A DNA stretch of 64,000 nt from contig NZ_OZ038525.1 in assembly GCF_964036645.1 (NCBI RefSeq), positions 4,778,001 to 4,842,000 on the forward strand, given 5' to 3'. Each line of letters opens with the position of its first letter. The stretch's first letter is position 1. Both the position numbers and the translations under genes were made by a program. A model generated the notes under the pieces. That model made no database searches. It saw only the letters and a program-made list of their open reading frames with translations, and was not told where the DNA came from. Below are positions 1-9,176 of this stretch, piece by piece. This DNA is from Tenacibaculum sp. 190524A02b (GTDB lineage: Bacteria; Bacteroidota; Bacteroidia; Flavobacteriales; Flavobacteriaceae).

Positions 1-2
1 AG

Positions 3-1172
3 ATTGGTGCAATTTTTTTATGTACACAAGCTGGTATAATTTGGCAAACACACCAAAATCACGAAGCTTATTTAAACGGTTGGCTTTCTGTTCTTAATTA
101 TATTGAAAAGGATAGCACTTTAATTTTGCGAGCTTCAGCACAAGCGCAAAAAGCAGCGGATTATATGTTAAATATCCAGTCAGACGGTAACCCAAAGTTT
201 TATAAAGAATTAGAAAAAGAAATTTCTAAACCAAAAGTAAAAGCTTTAGCTGGAAACATTGAGCCTGTAGAAATAGTAAAACAAGTTACTCAACAATTAG
301 AAAGGTTTGAAAATCCAAGACCGATAACCCCACAAATAGAAATCGAGGAACAGGAGGAACACACAAACGAAATTCCAGTAAATCAAATATCAGAACAAAA
401 GGAGGTCAAACCACAAATTACAACTACTTCTAATGCACCAATACCAATAAACCCATCTAATAAAAGGAGTTCATTAGCGCAAAAAAAGGTCGCTAGAGCT
501 AATAAAAAACTTGAATATTATAATATTGATAATCCTGAGATAGCCAAATTACTAGGTGAGGTGGAAATTAAAGAAAAGGAAAGTGTGGTAATTACTCTTA
601 CGGGTGGACAGGGTTCTATGAAAACGCGTTGTGCTTTTAGGTTTATGAATACGTTTGGGCAAAAATATAAAATAGGTCATGTAAGTAAAGAAGAGCATCC
701 TGAAAGCTCACTTTATTGGAATAAAGTAAATGAATATTTAGAAGGAGCAGCTTTAAATAATATTGATAATCCTGATATAAACACAGCAGAGCAGCTGGAT
801 AAAATCATAAAAGAAAATGATATTATTGTTATTGACAGTTTTGCTAAAATGCAAGAAATGTTCAAAGGTTTTGAAGTTGATAAAGACTTACGTCAAAAAT
901 ATAATGGTAAACTTTTTATTGTTATTTTCCAACAAACCTCAGACGGAAAAATGCGAGGCGGTACAAAATCGCAGTACGACGCAGATATAGTATTATACAC
1001 TGAAAAGTTTTCAGATTACAGAAATAACTATGTGTATGCCGATAAGAATCGCTATCAATCAGAAAATTTAGAGGATTTAAAGTACAATATTTTTTCAGGT
1101 AAGATAATAACTCCTGAAAAAGTTGAGGGAACAGAGGTAAAAGAAGCGGTTGTAAACGAATTATACTTTTAA
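3..1172 (+). CDS. ArdC-like antirestriction domain fused to RecA-like ATPase (5' partial)
   Basis: The reading frame is open to the left window edge; the TTG at 126 is not a real start. The first visible part (ALFLC-type helix, NHEAYLNGW, then ASAQAQKAADY) resembles the C-terminal end of ArdC/DUF1738 zincin-like antirestriction proteins. A Pro/Glu-rich linker follows. From about visible residue 160 there is a RecA-type NTPase: Walker A GGQGSMKT near residue 201 and Walker B-like IIVIDS near residue 275. A late RGG..DADIVLY segment resembles the end of RecA/DnaB-type cores. The pairing suggests DNA protection or processing during transfer, which is inference. It belongs to the element left of the tRNA-Arg fragment. 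Confidence 0.6.
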   Translation: MGAIFLCTQAGIIWQTHQNHEAYLNGWLSVLNYIEKDSTLILRASAQAQKAADYMLNIQSDGNPKFYKELEKEISKPKVKALAGNIEPVEIVKQVTQQLERFENPRPITPQIEIEEQEEHTNEIPVNQISEQKEVKPQITTTSNAPIPINPSNKRSSLAQKKVARANKKLEYYNIDNPEIAKLLGEVEIKEKESVVITLTGGQGSMKTRCAFRFMNTFGQKYKIGHVSKEEHPESSLYWNKVNEYLEGAALNNIDNPDINTAEQLDKIIKENDIIVIDSFAKMQEMFKGFEVDKDLRQKYNGKLFIVIFQQTSDGKMRGGTKSQYDADIVLYTEKFSDYRNNYVYADKNRYQSENLEDLKYNIFSGKIITPEKVEGTEVKEAVVNELYF

Positions 1173-1175
1173 ATA

Positions 1176-1200
1176 AAAAGAGGGGATTCCCCCTCTTTTT
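1176..1200. terminator. Bidirectional terminator
   Basis: The palindrome AAAAAGAGGGG-ATT-CCCCCTCTTTTT lies between two convergent genes and has A/T tracts on both sides. It can therefore end transcription from either direction. Confidence 0.85.
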
Positions 1201-1609
1201 ATTCTTTATTGAATGTTATTGTATCAATGTACTCCCTATGGTAGTTTAAACTTATTAATTTAAAATGTTTAAAAACCTTATTAAATTCGTCTAGCTTTAA
1301 TGGTATTTTAATCTTATCTACAGAAACGTTTCTTTCATCTTCGAGTATTTTTCTCTTCACACTCTCAAAATTTCCACCATAATGCTCTTTTTTAACTGCT
1401 AAAATAGCAATATCAATTATACCTATACTTCCTGTTATAGCTGAAAACTTTTCAATCTCAAAACCTATTGGGAAATATTCTGATAAATTCACATTATATT
1501 TTTCTAATAAAGTATCTAGAGTTTTACCTCCTTCATTAAATGTAACAGAAAAAACGCCTTTTTGGTCTTCATAATTTAAGGCTACAATACTTTCTAAATC
1601 TTTTTTCAT
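1199..1609 (-). CDS. Hypothetical protein (136 aa)
   Basis: This is a soluble, Lys/Glu-rich protein with no signal peptide or membrane segment and no motif I recognise. It begins MKKDLESIV and has a hydrophobic IGIIDIAILAV stretch near residue 65, probably a buried strand or helix. It converges on the ArdC/ATPase fusion gene, with a shared terminator overlapping its 3' end. It is likely cargo of the element to the left of the tRNA-Arg fragment. The function is unknown. Confidence 0.6.
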   Translation of the reverse strand: MKKDLESIVALNYEDQKGVFSVTFNEGGKTLDTLLEKYNVNLSEYFPIGFEIEKFSAITGSIGIIDIAILAVKKEHYGGNFESVKRKILEDERNVSVDKIKIPLKLDEFNKVFKHFKLISLNYHREYIDTITFNKE

Positions 1610-1706
1610 TACTTAATTAATAGTTAATTTACAAACAAAACTAGTGATACTAAACTTTATACACAAGACTTCGTTTACCTATATTAAAAAATCACTTATA
1701 AGTAAT

Positions 1707-1746
1707 AAAAAAGCTGATTCTATTTCTAATAGAATCAGCTTTTTTT
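1707..1746. terminator. Long perfect terminator palindrome
   Basis: A 17-bp inverted repeat (arms 1707-1723 and 1730-1746, AAAAAAGCTGATTCTAT) with a loop of about 6 nt lies in the 283-bp space between two minus-strand genes. It probably ends transcription of the gene starting at 2417. I see no other feature in this intergenic stretch. Confidence 0.8.
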
Positions 1747-1892
1747 AATTGTTGTTCAAATGTAAACAATAAGCATAAGTTACTGTTACCCTAGGATGAC
1801 ATCTTTTTTCATAATTGGTTGATTTAATATTATTATTTCGTGATAATAATAATCAAAGATAATACCAAAAGATGAATTATGCAAATAAATTA

Positions 1893-2417
1893 TTATTTAA
1901 CATCTAAATTATCTCCTGATTGAAATTTTTTATCAGTAATACAATCTTTTGAATTAAAATCTTCAGTGAAAACTTTGTTAAATCCAGATAAAGAGTGTTT
2001 TGCAATAATTGTTAATCGGATGAATGAAGATGAATCGTCCCATTTACTTAAAATGTCTTCTTCCGTTTTTATTCTTATGGCATGTAGGTTGTTGTCATCA
2101 CTGGGGTTAGAGCTAGCAACATAAGCGCAAAAATGATCTGATAATTTTACATCTGTAGACCTTAAGTTTTTTCCTCCGAAATCTCCTACTGGTTTATGAA
2201 ATGTACACTCAATATTAACATCATAAATTTCGGATTTAGTTTTGTTAACAAATTTAAAATAATACAGGGTATTACCGTCTTTTTCAACCTTGCTTATATA
2301 TTTAGATATTTCAATTTTTGGTCTTTTTGAGCCTAAGAAAAATTTAATAAATACAATTGAAGCAATTATACTAGAAATTATTCCAAGAACTAACGAAACT
2401 ATAATTTGTTCAGTCAT
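1893..2417 (-). CDS. Membrane-anchored hypothetical protein (174 aa)
   Basis: One N-terminal transmembrane helix (about residues 5-28, VSLVLGIISSIIASIVFIKF) is followed by a basic stop (GSKRPK) and a soluble domain of about 140 residues. That domain is strand-rich (YYFKFVNKTKSEIYDVNIEC) and may be an immunoglobulin-like fold. Small proteins with one helix and a beta domain are frequent in mobile and defence regions, but nothing here identifies a role. It is the last gene before the tRNA-Arg fragment, so it is the terminal cargo of the left-hand element. Confidence 0.6.
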   Translation of the reverse strand: MTEQIIVSLVLGIISSIIASIVFIKFFLGSKRPKIEISKYISKVEKDGNTLYYFKFVNKTKSEIYDVNIECTFHKPVGDFGGKNLRSTDVKLSDHFCAYVASSNPSDDNNLHAIRIKTEEDILSKWDDSSSFIRLTIIAKHSLSGFNKVFTEDFNSKDCITDKKFQSGDNLDVK

Positions 2418-2607
2418 TTTAATTTTTTAGTCCCCGAAAATAATAACTTTATGCTGAAGTTCAAAATAAAAGATAAAAACAACTAAAATACACTTTTATA
2501 GTTGTTAGGTATAAATAAAATTATTTTATTACAAATAATTTACAAAATAAAATATTTGTGTTTTTGTATCTGTTTGTATTTAAGTTTTTTATGTTTGTTT
2601 TGTAAAA

Positions 2608-2654
2608 TGCCTTCTAAGCAGACGGTCACAGGTTCGAATCCTGTCGCGATCACA
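2608..2654 (+). repeat. Left attachment site: tRNA-Arg(TCT) 3' fragment
   Basis: The sequence contains the anticodon loop CTTCTAA, the 3' anticodon strand GCAGA, variable loop CGGTC, a full T arm (ACAGG-TTCGAAT-CCTGT) and the 3' acceptor strand CGCGATCA. The 5' half of the tRNA is missing; only TGC of the 5' anticodon strand is kept. It is identical over 47 bp to 56337-56383, so the two form the left and right attachment sites of the element. Confidence 0.85.
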
Positions 2655-2661
2655 GGAAAAC

Positions 2662-2689
2662 AAAGGCTTTCAGGAAACTGAAAGCCTTT
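2662..2689 (+). terminator. Terminator after tRNA-Arg fragment
   Basis: Hairpin AAAGGCTTTCAG-GAAA-CTGAAAGCCTTT follows the tRNA 3' fragment directly and is followed by a T-rich run. It would end transcription of a complete tRNA gene if one were rebuilt here. Confidence 0.75.
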
Positions 2690-2698
2690 CTTGTTTTT

Positions 2699-2725
2699 AA
2701 ATTGCCCGAAAATTGCCCGATTTTT
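2699..2725 (+). repeat. Integrase arm-type repeat, left end
   Basis: Two tandem copies of ATTGCCCGA spaced 10 bp apart lie within a 27-bp block, about 45 bp inside the left tRNA fragment. The same block occurs at 56213-56239, just upstream of the integrase gene. In a circular form the two would flank the tRNA core on either side, as arm-binding sites do in lambda-type attP. The repeat is seen; the binding role is inferred. Confidence 0.7.
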
Positions 2726-2773
2726 ATAGTTAAGGAAAGTTTAGTATAATATACAAATCTAAAAAGCTGAATT

Positions 2774-2918
2774 TTTAACACGTTTTTTTTGGCTTTCCTA
2801 AGCATACCTAAAGGTCACAGGTTCGAGTCCTGTTCCTGCTACTAGTAAAATCAAGACTTCACATTCTTGTGAAGTCTTTTTTAATTTTAGAGGTACAACA
2901 AAAAATTTAACATGTTTT
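2774..2918 (+). other. Relic attachment region around initiator-tRNA-like fragment
   Basis: This lies in the 670-bp gene-free stretch before the copper island. A tRNA-like 3' end (2807-2847) is flanked by two near-identical TTTAACA(C/T)GTTTT blocks (2774-2786 and 2906-2918). A terminator hairpin AAGACTTCACA-TTCT-TGTGAAGTCTT (2853-2878) follows the tRNA piece. The layout resembles a core site between integrase arm sites, but the flanking blocks are A/T-rich and could match by chance. Confidence 0.45.
2807..2847 (+). repeat. Initiator-tRNA-Met-like 3' fragment (left)
   Basis: The piece has variable loop AGGTC, T arm ACAGG-TTCGAGT-CCTGT, acceptor-like TTCCTGCT and the tail ACTAGTA. The tail, the T loop and the following terminator style match the clearer initiator tRNA-Met fragment at 21127-21167, but the stems differ. 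It may be a diverged copy or come from a related tRNA. It marks the left edge of the copper island. Confidence 0.55.
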
Positions 2919-3042
2919 AATTTTTTTTATTAGTTAGTCAGGTTTCTAAGAGTTTTGAAACAATATAAATCTTCACCAAAATTATGCACAATTGATTTTT
3001 AATATCTATTTATATTTGCTTAATTAAAACGATAGAAGTTTG

Positions 3043-3071
3043 TGAAAATCATTTATTTGTACTGATTTTCA
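3043..3071 (+). promoter_or_regulatory. Dyad operator candidate before the copper operon
   Basis: A perfect 9-bp inverted repeat, TGAAAATCA-N11-TGATTTTCA, ends 16 bp before the first copper-operon start codon. It lacks a T-tract, so it looks more like a protein-binding site than a terminator. The AraC-type regulator encoded at 13705-14283 is one candidate to bind it; that is a guess from proximity. Confidence 0.4.
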
Positions 3072-3087
3072 TATATTTACAAACAGA

Positions 3088-3504
3088 ATGAAACAAGTAT
3101 TTCAAAAAATAACATCTTTTATAATGGCTATAGTAGTTTTATTTTCTACTTTGTCATTTACTTTAGATATGCATTATTGTGGAGATACTTTAGTAGATAT
3201 TGCTATTTTCAAAAAAGCAGAGACTTGCGGAATGGAAATGCAAAAGTCTATTGCGAATAAAAATTGTTCTATTACAAAGAAAAACTGTTGTAGTGATAAA
3301 CAAATGGCTATAGAGGGGCAAGATGAATTAAAATCATCGCCTACTTTACTTTCATTAGAGCAACAAGTTTTTGTAGCTTCATTTGTTTACTCTTACCTTA
3401 ATCTTTTTGAAAGCGAAGAAATAGACAACGCTTTTTATAAAGATTATAGCCCTCCTTTGGTCATCAGGGATATCTATAAGCTTGACGAGACTTATTTAAT
3501 TTGA
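3088..3504 (+). CDS. HYC_CC_PP family copper-island protein
   Basis: This is a 138-residue exported or membrane-anchored protein with a hydrophobic N-terminal segment (about residues 8-26). It shows the three marks of the family: HYC at about residues 29-31, CC within KKNCCSD near residue 67, and PP within YSPPL near residue 122. Extra Cys residues (ETCGM, NKNCS) could bind a soft metal. Members of this family commonly sit just upstream of CusA-type pumps in Flavobacteriia, as here (107 bp before cusA). A periplasmic metal-handling role is likely but unproven. Confidence 0.75.
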   Translation: MKQVFQKITSFIMAIVVLFSTLSFTLDMHYCGDTLVDIAIFKKAETCGMEMQKSIANKNCSITKKNCCSDKQMAIEGQDELKSSPTLLSLEQQVFVASFVYSYLNLFESEEIDNAFYKDYSPPLVIRDIYKLDETYLI

Positions 3505-3610
3505 TTTTTAAACAATAGACTGTGCTATCCTATGAACACTATTCATTAGGGTACTTTTTTGTATGTGATATTTTCTAAATATCGATGTCTAAAGTTTAAA
3601 AATTAAAGCA

Positions 3611-6600
3611 ATGCTAAACAAAAGCATAAAATTTCTAATAGAAAACAAACTCGTCGCCATATTACTTCTCATTCTGTTTTTAGGATGGGGAACCATAAAT
3701 GCACCATTCAACTGGGAAACTGGTTTTTTACCAAGTAATCCTGTAGCCGTTGATGCTATTCCAGATATCGGAGAAAATCAACAAATAGTTTTTACTAAGT
3801 GGGCTGGTCGCTCTCCGCAAGATATAGAAGACCAAGTTACTTACCCATTAACCACATCGTTGTTAGGAATACCAGGTGTTAAAACTATCCGTAGCTCTTC
3901 TATGCTTGGTTTTTCTAGTATCTATATCATTTTTGAAGAAGATGTTGAGTTTTACTGGAGTCGTTCACGTATTCTCGAAAAACTCAACTCGCTACCAAGT
4001 AACTTATTACCCAATGATGTAAGTCCAACTTTAGGACCCGATGCCACAGGTTTGGGACAAGTATATTGGTACACATTAGAGGGTAGAGATAAAGACGGAA
4101 ACGTAACAGGTGGATGGGATTTACACGAACTACGAAGCATACAAGATTACTATGTGAAATATGCTTTATCATCAGCAAGTGGTGTGTCAGAAGTGTCATC
4201 AATTGGTGGATATGTCCAAGAATATCAAATTGACGTTAATCCTGAATTAATGCGTCAATATAATATCAATTTACAACAGGTTGTAAAGGCTGTAAAACAG
4301 AGTAATCAAGATATTGGAGCACAAACCATAGAAATTAATCAGGTAGAATATTTAGTGCGTGGTTTGGGGTATGTAAAATCTATAAAAGATATAGAAAATG
4401 GAGTGGTTTCATCCGCCAATTATACACCAATAAAAATTAAAGATATAGCCAAAGTTTTCCTTGGGGCAAAAACACGTAGAGGTATTTTAGATAAAGAGGG
4501 TGCAGAAGTTGTAGGTGGTGTTGTAGTAGCCCGTTATGGTGCAAATCCGTTAGAGGTAATTAATAACACCAAAGAAAAAATAAAAGAGTTAAGTGCAGGT
4601 TTGCCTTCAAAAGTATTGGCAGATGGAACAACTTCGCAATTAACCATTGTGCCTTTTTACGACCGTTCAGAGCTTATACAAGAAACCTTAGGAACACTTA
4701 ACGAAGCTCTGACTTTAGAAATACTTATTACCATTTTAGTAATTATTATAATGGTATATAATTTAAGAGCTTCCATATTAATTTCGAGTTTGTTACCTGT
4801 GGCAGTTTTAATGGTATTTATAGCCATGAAAGCCTTTGGTATTGATGCAAACATTGTAGCCTTATCTGGAATTGCCATTGCTATCGGAACCATGGTAGAT
4901 GTGGGGGTAATTCTATCGGAAAATATTTTAAATCATTTAGAAAAAAGCAAAAACAACCTGCCAATTAATACAGTGGTTTACAATGCTACAGCCGAAGTTT
5001 CAGGTGCAATCGTTACCGCTGTAATGACTACTATTATTAGTTTTTTACCTGTATTTACTATGATTGGTGCAGAAGGTAAATTATTTAGTCCGTTGGCATT
5101 TACCAAAACCTTTGCTCTTATTATGGCATTGGTGGTAGCACTGTTTTTAATTCCGCCATTTGCAACTATCATTTTTAAACGAAGAAGTACTACTAAAAAA
5201 TTCTCTTATGTCATCAATGCAGTACTAATAATCTTGGGGATTTTATCCATTTTCTTTGGGTATTGGTTAGGAATGCTTTTAATCGCTTTTGGAATTACTG
5301 GTATTTTAAAACTGCAGCAAAAAGTTTCAGATAAGCAGGTAAATCTTATCAATATTATTATTGCATCGGCAGCAATTGTATTTTTATTAGCGGAACATTG
5401 GAGACCATTAGGCGTAGGCAAAAGTTTATTGTTAAACCTATTGTTTGTAGCCATTATTTGTTTCGGATTGTTAGGCGCATTTTCGTTATTACGAAAATAC
5501 TATGCTCAAATTTTACAATGGGCACTAGCCAACAAAATGCTCTTTTTAGCAATACCAACAACGATTACCATTCTCGGATTTTTAATATTCAAAAATACAG
5601 GTAAAGAGTTTATGCCCTCGTTAAATGAAGGCTCATTTTTACTAATGCCAACCTCAATGCCACATTCTGGAGTTGAAGAAAATAAACGCGTTTTACAACA
5701 GTTAGATATGGGTGTTGCTAGTATTCCTGAAATAAAAACAGTCGTTGGCAAAGCAGGACGAACCGATTCGGCATTAGATCCTGCTCCACTTTCAATGTAT
5801 GAAAATGTAATTATTTACAAACCCGAATATGCACTTAATAGCAACGGCGAACGTCAACGTTATAAAGTAAATAACGACGGATTGTTTGTGTTGAAAAATG
5901 GAGAAACGGTTGCAAATCCAAACGCAACAGATGTTACTTCTAAGATTATATTCTCTGATGTTTCTACTGATGAATTAATAGAAGATAACGACGGTGAATT
6001 TTATCGAAACTGGCGACCTAACATTAAATCTACCGACGATATTTGGAATGAAATTGTAAAGGCTACTAAAATACCAGGTGTTACTTCTGCTCCAAAATTA
6101 CAACCTATCGAAACCCGATTGGTAATGTTACAAACAGGTATGCGTGCACCAATGGGGATAAAAGTAAAAGGACAAAATTTAAAAGAAATCGAAGCCTTTG
6201 GTGTACAACTGGAAGACATTTTAAAAGATGTTACAGGGGTTAAAAAAGAAGCTGTCTTTGCTGATAGAATTGTAGGAAAGCCCTATTTATTAATTGATAT
6301 TGACAGAGAAAAAATAGCACGTTATGGTATTTCTATTCAAGAGGTTCAAGATGTCTTAAAAGTTGCCGTTGGCGGTATGCCACTAACGCAAACCGTTGAG
6401 GGACGAGAGCGTTATGGAGTACGTGTACGTTATCCAAGAGAATTACGTACTACACCTGCTGATTTAAAACAAATTTATGTACCAATAAACAAAGGGAGTT
6501 CTGTGCCCTTAAGTGAATTAGCAACCATTCGCTACGAACAAGGTGCACAAGTGATTAAAAGTGAAGACACTTTTTTAATAGGGTATGTATTGTTTGATAA

Positions 6601-7336
6601 ATTGAACGATTTTGCAGAGGTTACTGTAGTTGAAAATGCACAAAAAGCTATTCAACAAAAAATAGATAATGGTGAGCTTGTAGTTCCAAAAGGAATCAAT
6701 TATCAGTTTACGGGAACTTATGAAAATCAGATACGAGCAGAGAAAACACTTTCGGTAGTGGTACCATTGGCACTATTAATCATTTTTATCATTTTATATT
6801 TCCAATTTCGTTCTACAACTACTTCTTTAATGGTGTTTACCGCAATTATTGTGGCTTTTGCAGGTGGATTTATTATGATGTGGCTTTATGGGCAATCGTG
6901 GTTTTTAAACTTTAGCGTTTTTGGGCAAAACATTCGAGAGCTGTTCCAAATGCACCCAATTAATTTAAGTGTGGCGGTTTGGGTAGGTTTTATTGCTTTG
7001 TTTGGTATTGCCACCGACGACGGCGTAGTAATGGCAACCTATTTAAAACAAACCTTTGCCAAAAACGAACCAACTACAAAAGCCGATATAAGAAAATCGG
7101 TTGTAGAAGCTGGTGAAAAACGTATTAGACCGTGTTTAATGACTACAGCAACAACTGTATTAGCATTGTTGCCTGTACTAACATCTACAGGACGAGGAAG
7201 TGATATCATGATACCTATGGCAATTCCTGCTTTTGGAGGTATGATAATCGATGTTACATCCTATTTTTTACTACCTGTTTTATACAGTTTACGAGAAGAA
7301 TTTTTATTAAAAAGAAAGAAAAATAATGAAAACTAA
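3611..7336 (+). CDS. cusA: CusA/CzcA-family heavy-metal RND efflux pump
   Basis: The inner-membrane proton-driven pump of a tripartite exporter, 1241 residues and full length, slightly longer than E. coli CusA. An N-terminal helix (about 10-28) is followed by the first periplasmic part (PDIGENQQIVFTKW; QDIEDQVTYPL), a helix bundle with IAIGTMVDVGVILSENI, a central hydrophobic insert, a second periplasmic part and a final bundle with GIATDDGVVMATYL near residue 1130. Met residues in the second porter region (MPTSMP) suit Cu(I)/Ag(I). It overlaps the following TolC gene by 11 bp. Copper island neighbours argue for CusA rather than CzcA specificity. Confidence 0.92.
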   Translation: MLNKSIKFLIENKLVAILLLILFLGWGTINAPFNWETGFLPSNPVAVDAIPDIGENQQIVFTKWAGRSPQDIEDQVTYPLTTSLLGIPGVKTIRSSSMLGFSSIYIIFEEDVEFYWSRSRILEKLNSLPSNLLPNDVSPTLGPDATGLGQVYWYTLEGRDKDGNVTGGWDLHELRSIQDYYVKYALSSASGVSEVSSIGGYVQEYQIDVNPELMRQYNINLQQVVKAVKQSNQDIGAQTIEINQVEYLVRGLGYVKSIKDIENGVVSSANYTPIKIKDIAKVFLGAKTRRGILDKEGAEVVGGVVVARYGANPLEVINNTKEKIKELSAGLPSKVLADGTTSQLTIVPFYDRSELIQETLGTLNEALTLEILITILVIIIMVYNLRASILISSLLPVAVLMVFIAMKAFGIDANIVALSGIAIAIGTMVDVGVILSENILNHLEKSKNNLPINTVVYNATAEVSGAIVTAVMTTIISFLPVFTMIGAEGKLFSPLAFTKTFALIMALVVALFLIPPFATIIFKRRSTTKKFSYVINAVLIILGILSIFFGYWLGMLLIAFGITGILKLQQKVSDKQVNLINIIIASAAIVFLLAEHWRPLGVGKSLLLNLLFVAIICFGLLGAFSLLRKYYAQILQWALANKMLFLAIPTTITILGFLIFKNTGKEFMPSLNEGSFLLMPTSMPHSGVEENKRVLQQLDMGVASIPEIKTVVGKAGRTDSALDPAPLSMYENVIIYKPEYALNSNGERQRYKVNNDGLFVLKNGETVANPNATDVTSKIIFSDVSTDELIEDNDGEFYRNWRPNIKSTDDIWNEIVKATKIPGVTSAPKLQPIETRLVMLQTGMRAPMGIKVKGQNLKEIEAFGVQLEDILKDVTGVKKEAVFADRIVGKPYLLIDIDREKIARYGISIQEVQDVLKVAVGGMPLTQTVEGRERYGVRVRYPRELRTTPADLKQIYVPINKGSSVPLSELATIRYEQGAQVIKSEDTFLIGYVLFDKLNDFAEVTVVENAQKAIQQKIDNGELVVPKGINYQFTGTYENQIRAEKTLSVVVPLALLIIFIILYFQFRSTTTSLMVFTAIIVAFAGGFIMMWLYGQSWFLNFSVFGQNIRELFQMHPINLSVAVWVGFIALFGIATDDGVVMATYLKQTFAKNEPTTKADIRKSVVEAGEKRIRPCLMTTATTVLALLPVLTSTGRGSDIMIPMAIPAFGGMIIDVTSYFLLPVLYSLREEFLLKRKKNNEN

Positions 7337-8549
7337 AAGTATATTATCCGTACTATTTATTCTTGTTTTTAGTTGTTTTTCCAACGCTCAAGAATTACAA
7401 TCACTTATAAATGAAGCATTAGCGAATAATCCTAAGATTCAAAAATTTGAACTGCAACATGCTATTGCTTCAGAAAAAGTAAACGAAGTCAATACATTAC
7501 CCAATACACAATTTGGTGTAGGTTATTTTGCAAGCGAACCAGAAACACGAACTGGAGCACAACGCTTTAAAGTATCAGCAAAACAAATGCTTCCGTGGTT
7601 TGGTTCCATTACAGCACGAGAAAGCTATGTGAATTCTTTAGCAGATGCTAAATATGAAGACATTGTTATTGCTAAACGTCAATTGATTACAGACGTATCT
7701 CAATCGTATTATAAATTGTACACTATTCAGGCAAAACAAGATGTACTCACAAAGAATATCGAACTGCTTAAGACGTATGAAACCTTGGCATTGACTTCTG
7801 TAGAAGTAGGAAAAGCATCTGCCGTAGATGTACTGCGATTGCAAATGCGACAAAATGAACTGAAGCAGTTAAAACAAGTACTAACACAAAAGTATTTGGC
7901 AGAACAAACAGCACTCAACAAACTCTTAAATAGAGAAAGTACTACTGCTATTGATGTTGTAAAAGAGCTGACTATTCCTTTAGAGAAAAATGAGGTTGAT
8001 GTTAATCAGTTAGCATTGCATCCAGAACTTAGTAAGTACGATAAATTGTACCAATCTGTTGAACAATCAGAACTATTAAACCAAAAAGAAAGTAGTCCGA
8101 TGATTGGTTTTGGTTTAGATTATATCGCTGTTTCAGAACGTCCGAACATGAATTTTTCTGATAACGGAAAAGACATTGTAATGCCAATGGTATCTGTGTC
8201 TATTCCCATATTTAACAAGAAGCATAAATCTAAAACCAAACAAAATCAATTAATGCAAGAAGAGCTGTTGTCTCAAAAGCAAGAACGATTAAACAAACTA
8301 GAGACATTACTTTCTAAAGCGATAAATAACAGAATTGCTTCTAGAATTAGCTACAATACACAAACAAAAAATCTAAAACAAGCTAAAGATGCAGAGGAGA
8401 TTTTAATTAAAAATTATGAAACAGGAACGATTGATTTTAATGATGTTTTAGACATTCAAGAATTGCAGTTAAAGTTTCAGATGAATCAAATAGAATCGAT
8501 AAAAGACTACTTCGTACAAACAACTATTATTAACTATTTAAGTAACTAA
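7326..8549 (+). CDS. TolC-family outer-membrane efflux protein
   Basis: A 407-residue protein with a signal peptide (about residues 1-21, ending SNAQ). Two long alpha-helical repeats are interrupted by strand-rich stretches (NTQFGVGYFAS; MIGFGLDYIAVSE), as expected for outer-membrane channel proteins of the TolC/CusC type. The coding start overlaps the end of the RND pump gene, so the two are probably translationally coupled. It should form the outer-membrane duct for the CusA-CusB complex encoded on both sides. Confidence 0.9.
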   Translation: MKTKSILSVLFILVFSCFSNAQELQSLINEALANNPKIQKFELQHAIASEKVNEVNTLPNTQFGVGYFASEPETRTGAQRFKVSAKQMLPWFGSITARESYVNSLADAKYEDIVIAKRQLITDVSQSYYKLYTIQAKQDVLTKNIELLKTYETLALTSVEVGKASAVDVLRLQMRQNELKQLKQVLTQKYLAEQTALNKLLNRESTTAIDVVKELTIPLEKNEVDVNQLALHPELSKYDKLYQSVEQSELLNQKESSPMIGFGLDYIAVSERPNMNFSDNGKDIVMPMVSVSIPIFNKKHKSKTKQNQLMQEELLSQKQERLNKLETLLSKAINNRIASRISYNTQTKNLKQAKDAEEILIKNYETGTIDFNDVLDIQELQLKFQMNQIESIKDYFVQTTIINYLSN

Positions 8550-8579
8550 AGACAAACATAATTTTTAAATCAAACAACA

Positions 8580-9176
8580 ATGAAAAAAGTAAAATTAATC
8601 TTAGCAATTACATTAATGACATCTTTAAGTTTAACAGCCATGTCATGTAAGAATGGTACAAAAGAAAATACTGCTACTAATACAGAACATTCTGAGATGA
8701 ATCATGATGAAATGAATGCTTCTACTGATAAGACAGTTTCTGATGCTCAAAACTCAACTGATGCTCAAAAAGTATTAACTGCTTATATGGCTCTTAAAGA
8801 TGCTTTAGTAGCAACAAATGAATCTGCGGCAGCCAAAGCTGGTAAAACATTAGAAAACACATTAAAAGCATTTAAAGTGAACAACTATAGTGCAGAACAG
8901 CAGAAGGAATTAAAAGATATTATCGCTGATGCTACCGAACATGCTGAACATATTAGCAGAAGTGAAATTGGGCATCAACGTGAGCACTTTAAAGTATTGA
9001 GTAAGGATATTATAGATATGGTTGCCATAACAGGAACGGAGAATACTTTATATCAGCAGTTTTGTCCTATGTATGATGGAGGTGGTGCATGGTTAAGTAT
9101 GGAAAAAAATGTAAAAAACCCTTACTATGGTAATAAAATGTTAACCTGCGGAAAGGTGCAAAAAGAAATTAACTAA
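8580..9176 (+). CDS. DUF3347 lipoprotein
   Basis: A 198-residue lipoprotein with signal ending TAMSC (Cys near residue 23), then a His/Met-containing linker (HSEMNHDEMN). A DUF3347 domain covers about residues 60-198: VLTAYMALKDALVATN at its start and QFCPMYDGGGAWLSM, NPYYGNKMLTCG at its end. The two Cys and the Met/His residues may bind copper. The same domain forms the C-terminus of the CusB-type adaptor at 11436-13166, so this looks like a free-standing copy of that module. It lies in the efflux operon, directly abutting the haem-binding gene. Confidence 0.8.
   Translation: MKKVKLILAITLMTSLSLTAMSCKNGTKENTATNTEHSEMNHDEMNASTDKTVSDAQNSTDAQKVLTAYMALKDALVATNESAAAKAGKTLENTLKAFKVNNYSAEQQKELKDIIADATEHAEHISRSEIGHQREHFKVLSKDIIDMVAITGTENTLYQQFCPMYDGGGAWLSMEKNVKNPYYGNKMLTCGKVQKEIN

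Noticed and set aside
126..128. TTG as the start of the ArdC/ATPase gene
   Set aside because: The same frame is open to the window edge and encodes recognisable ArdC-type residues upstream, so the real start is outside the window.
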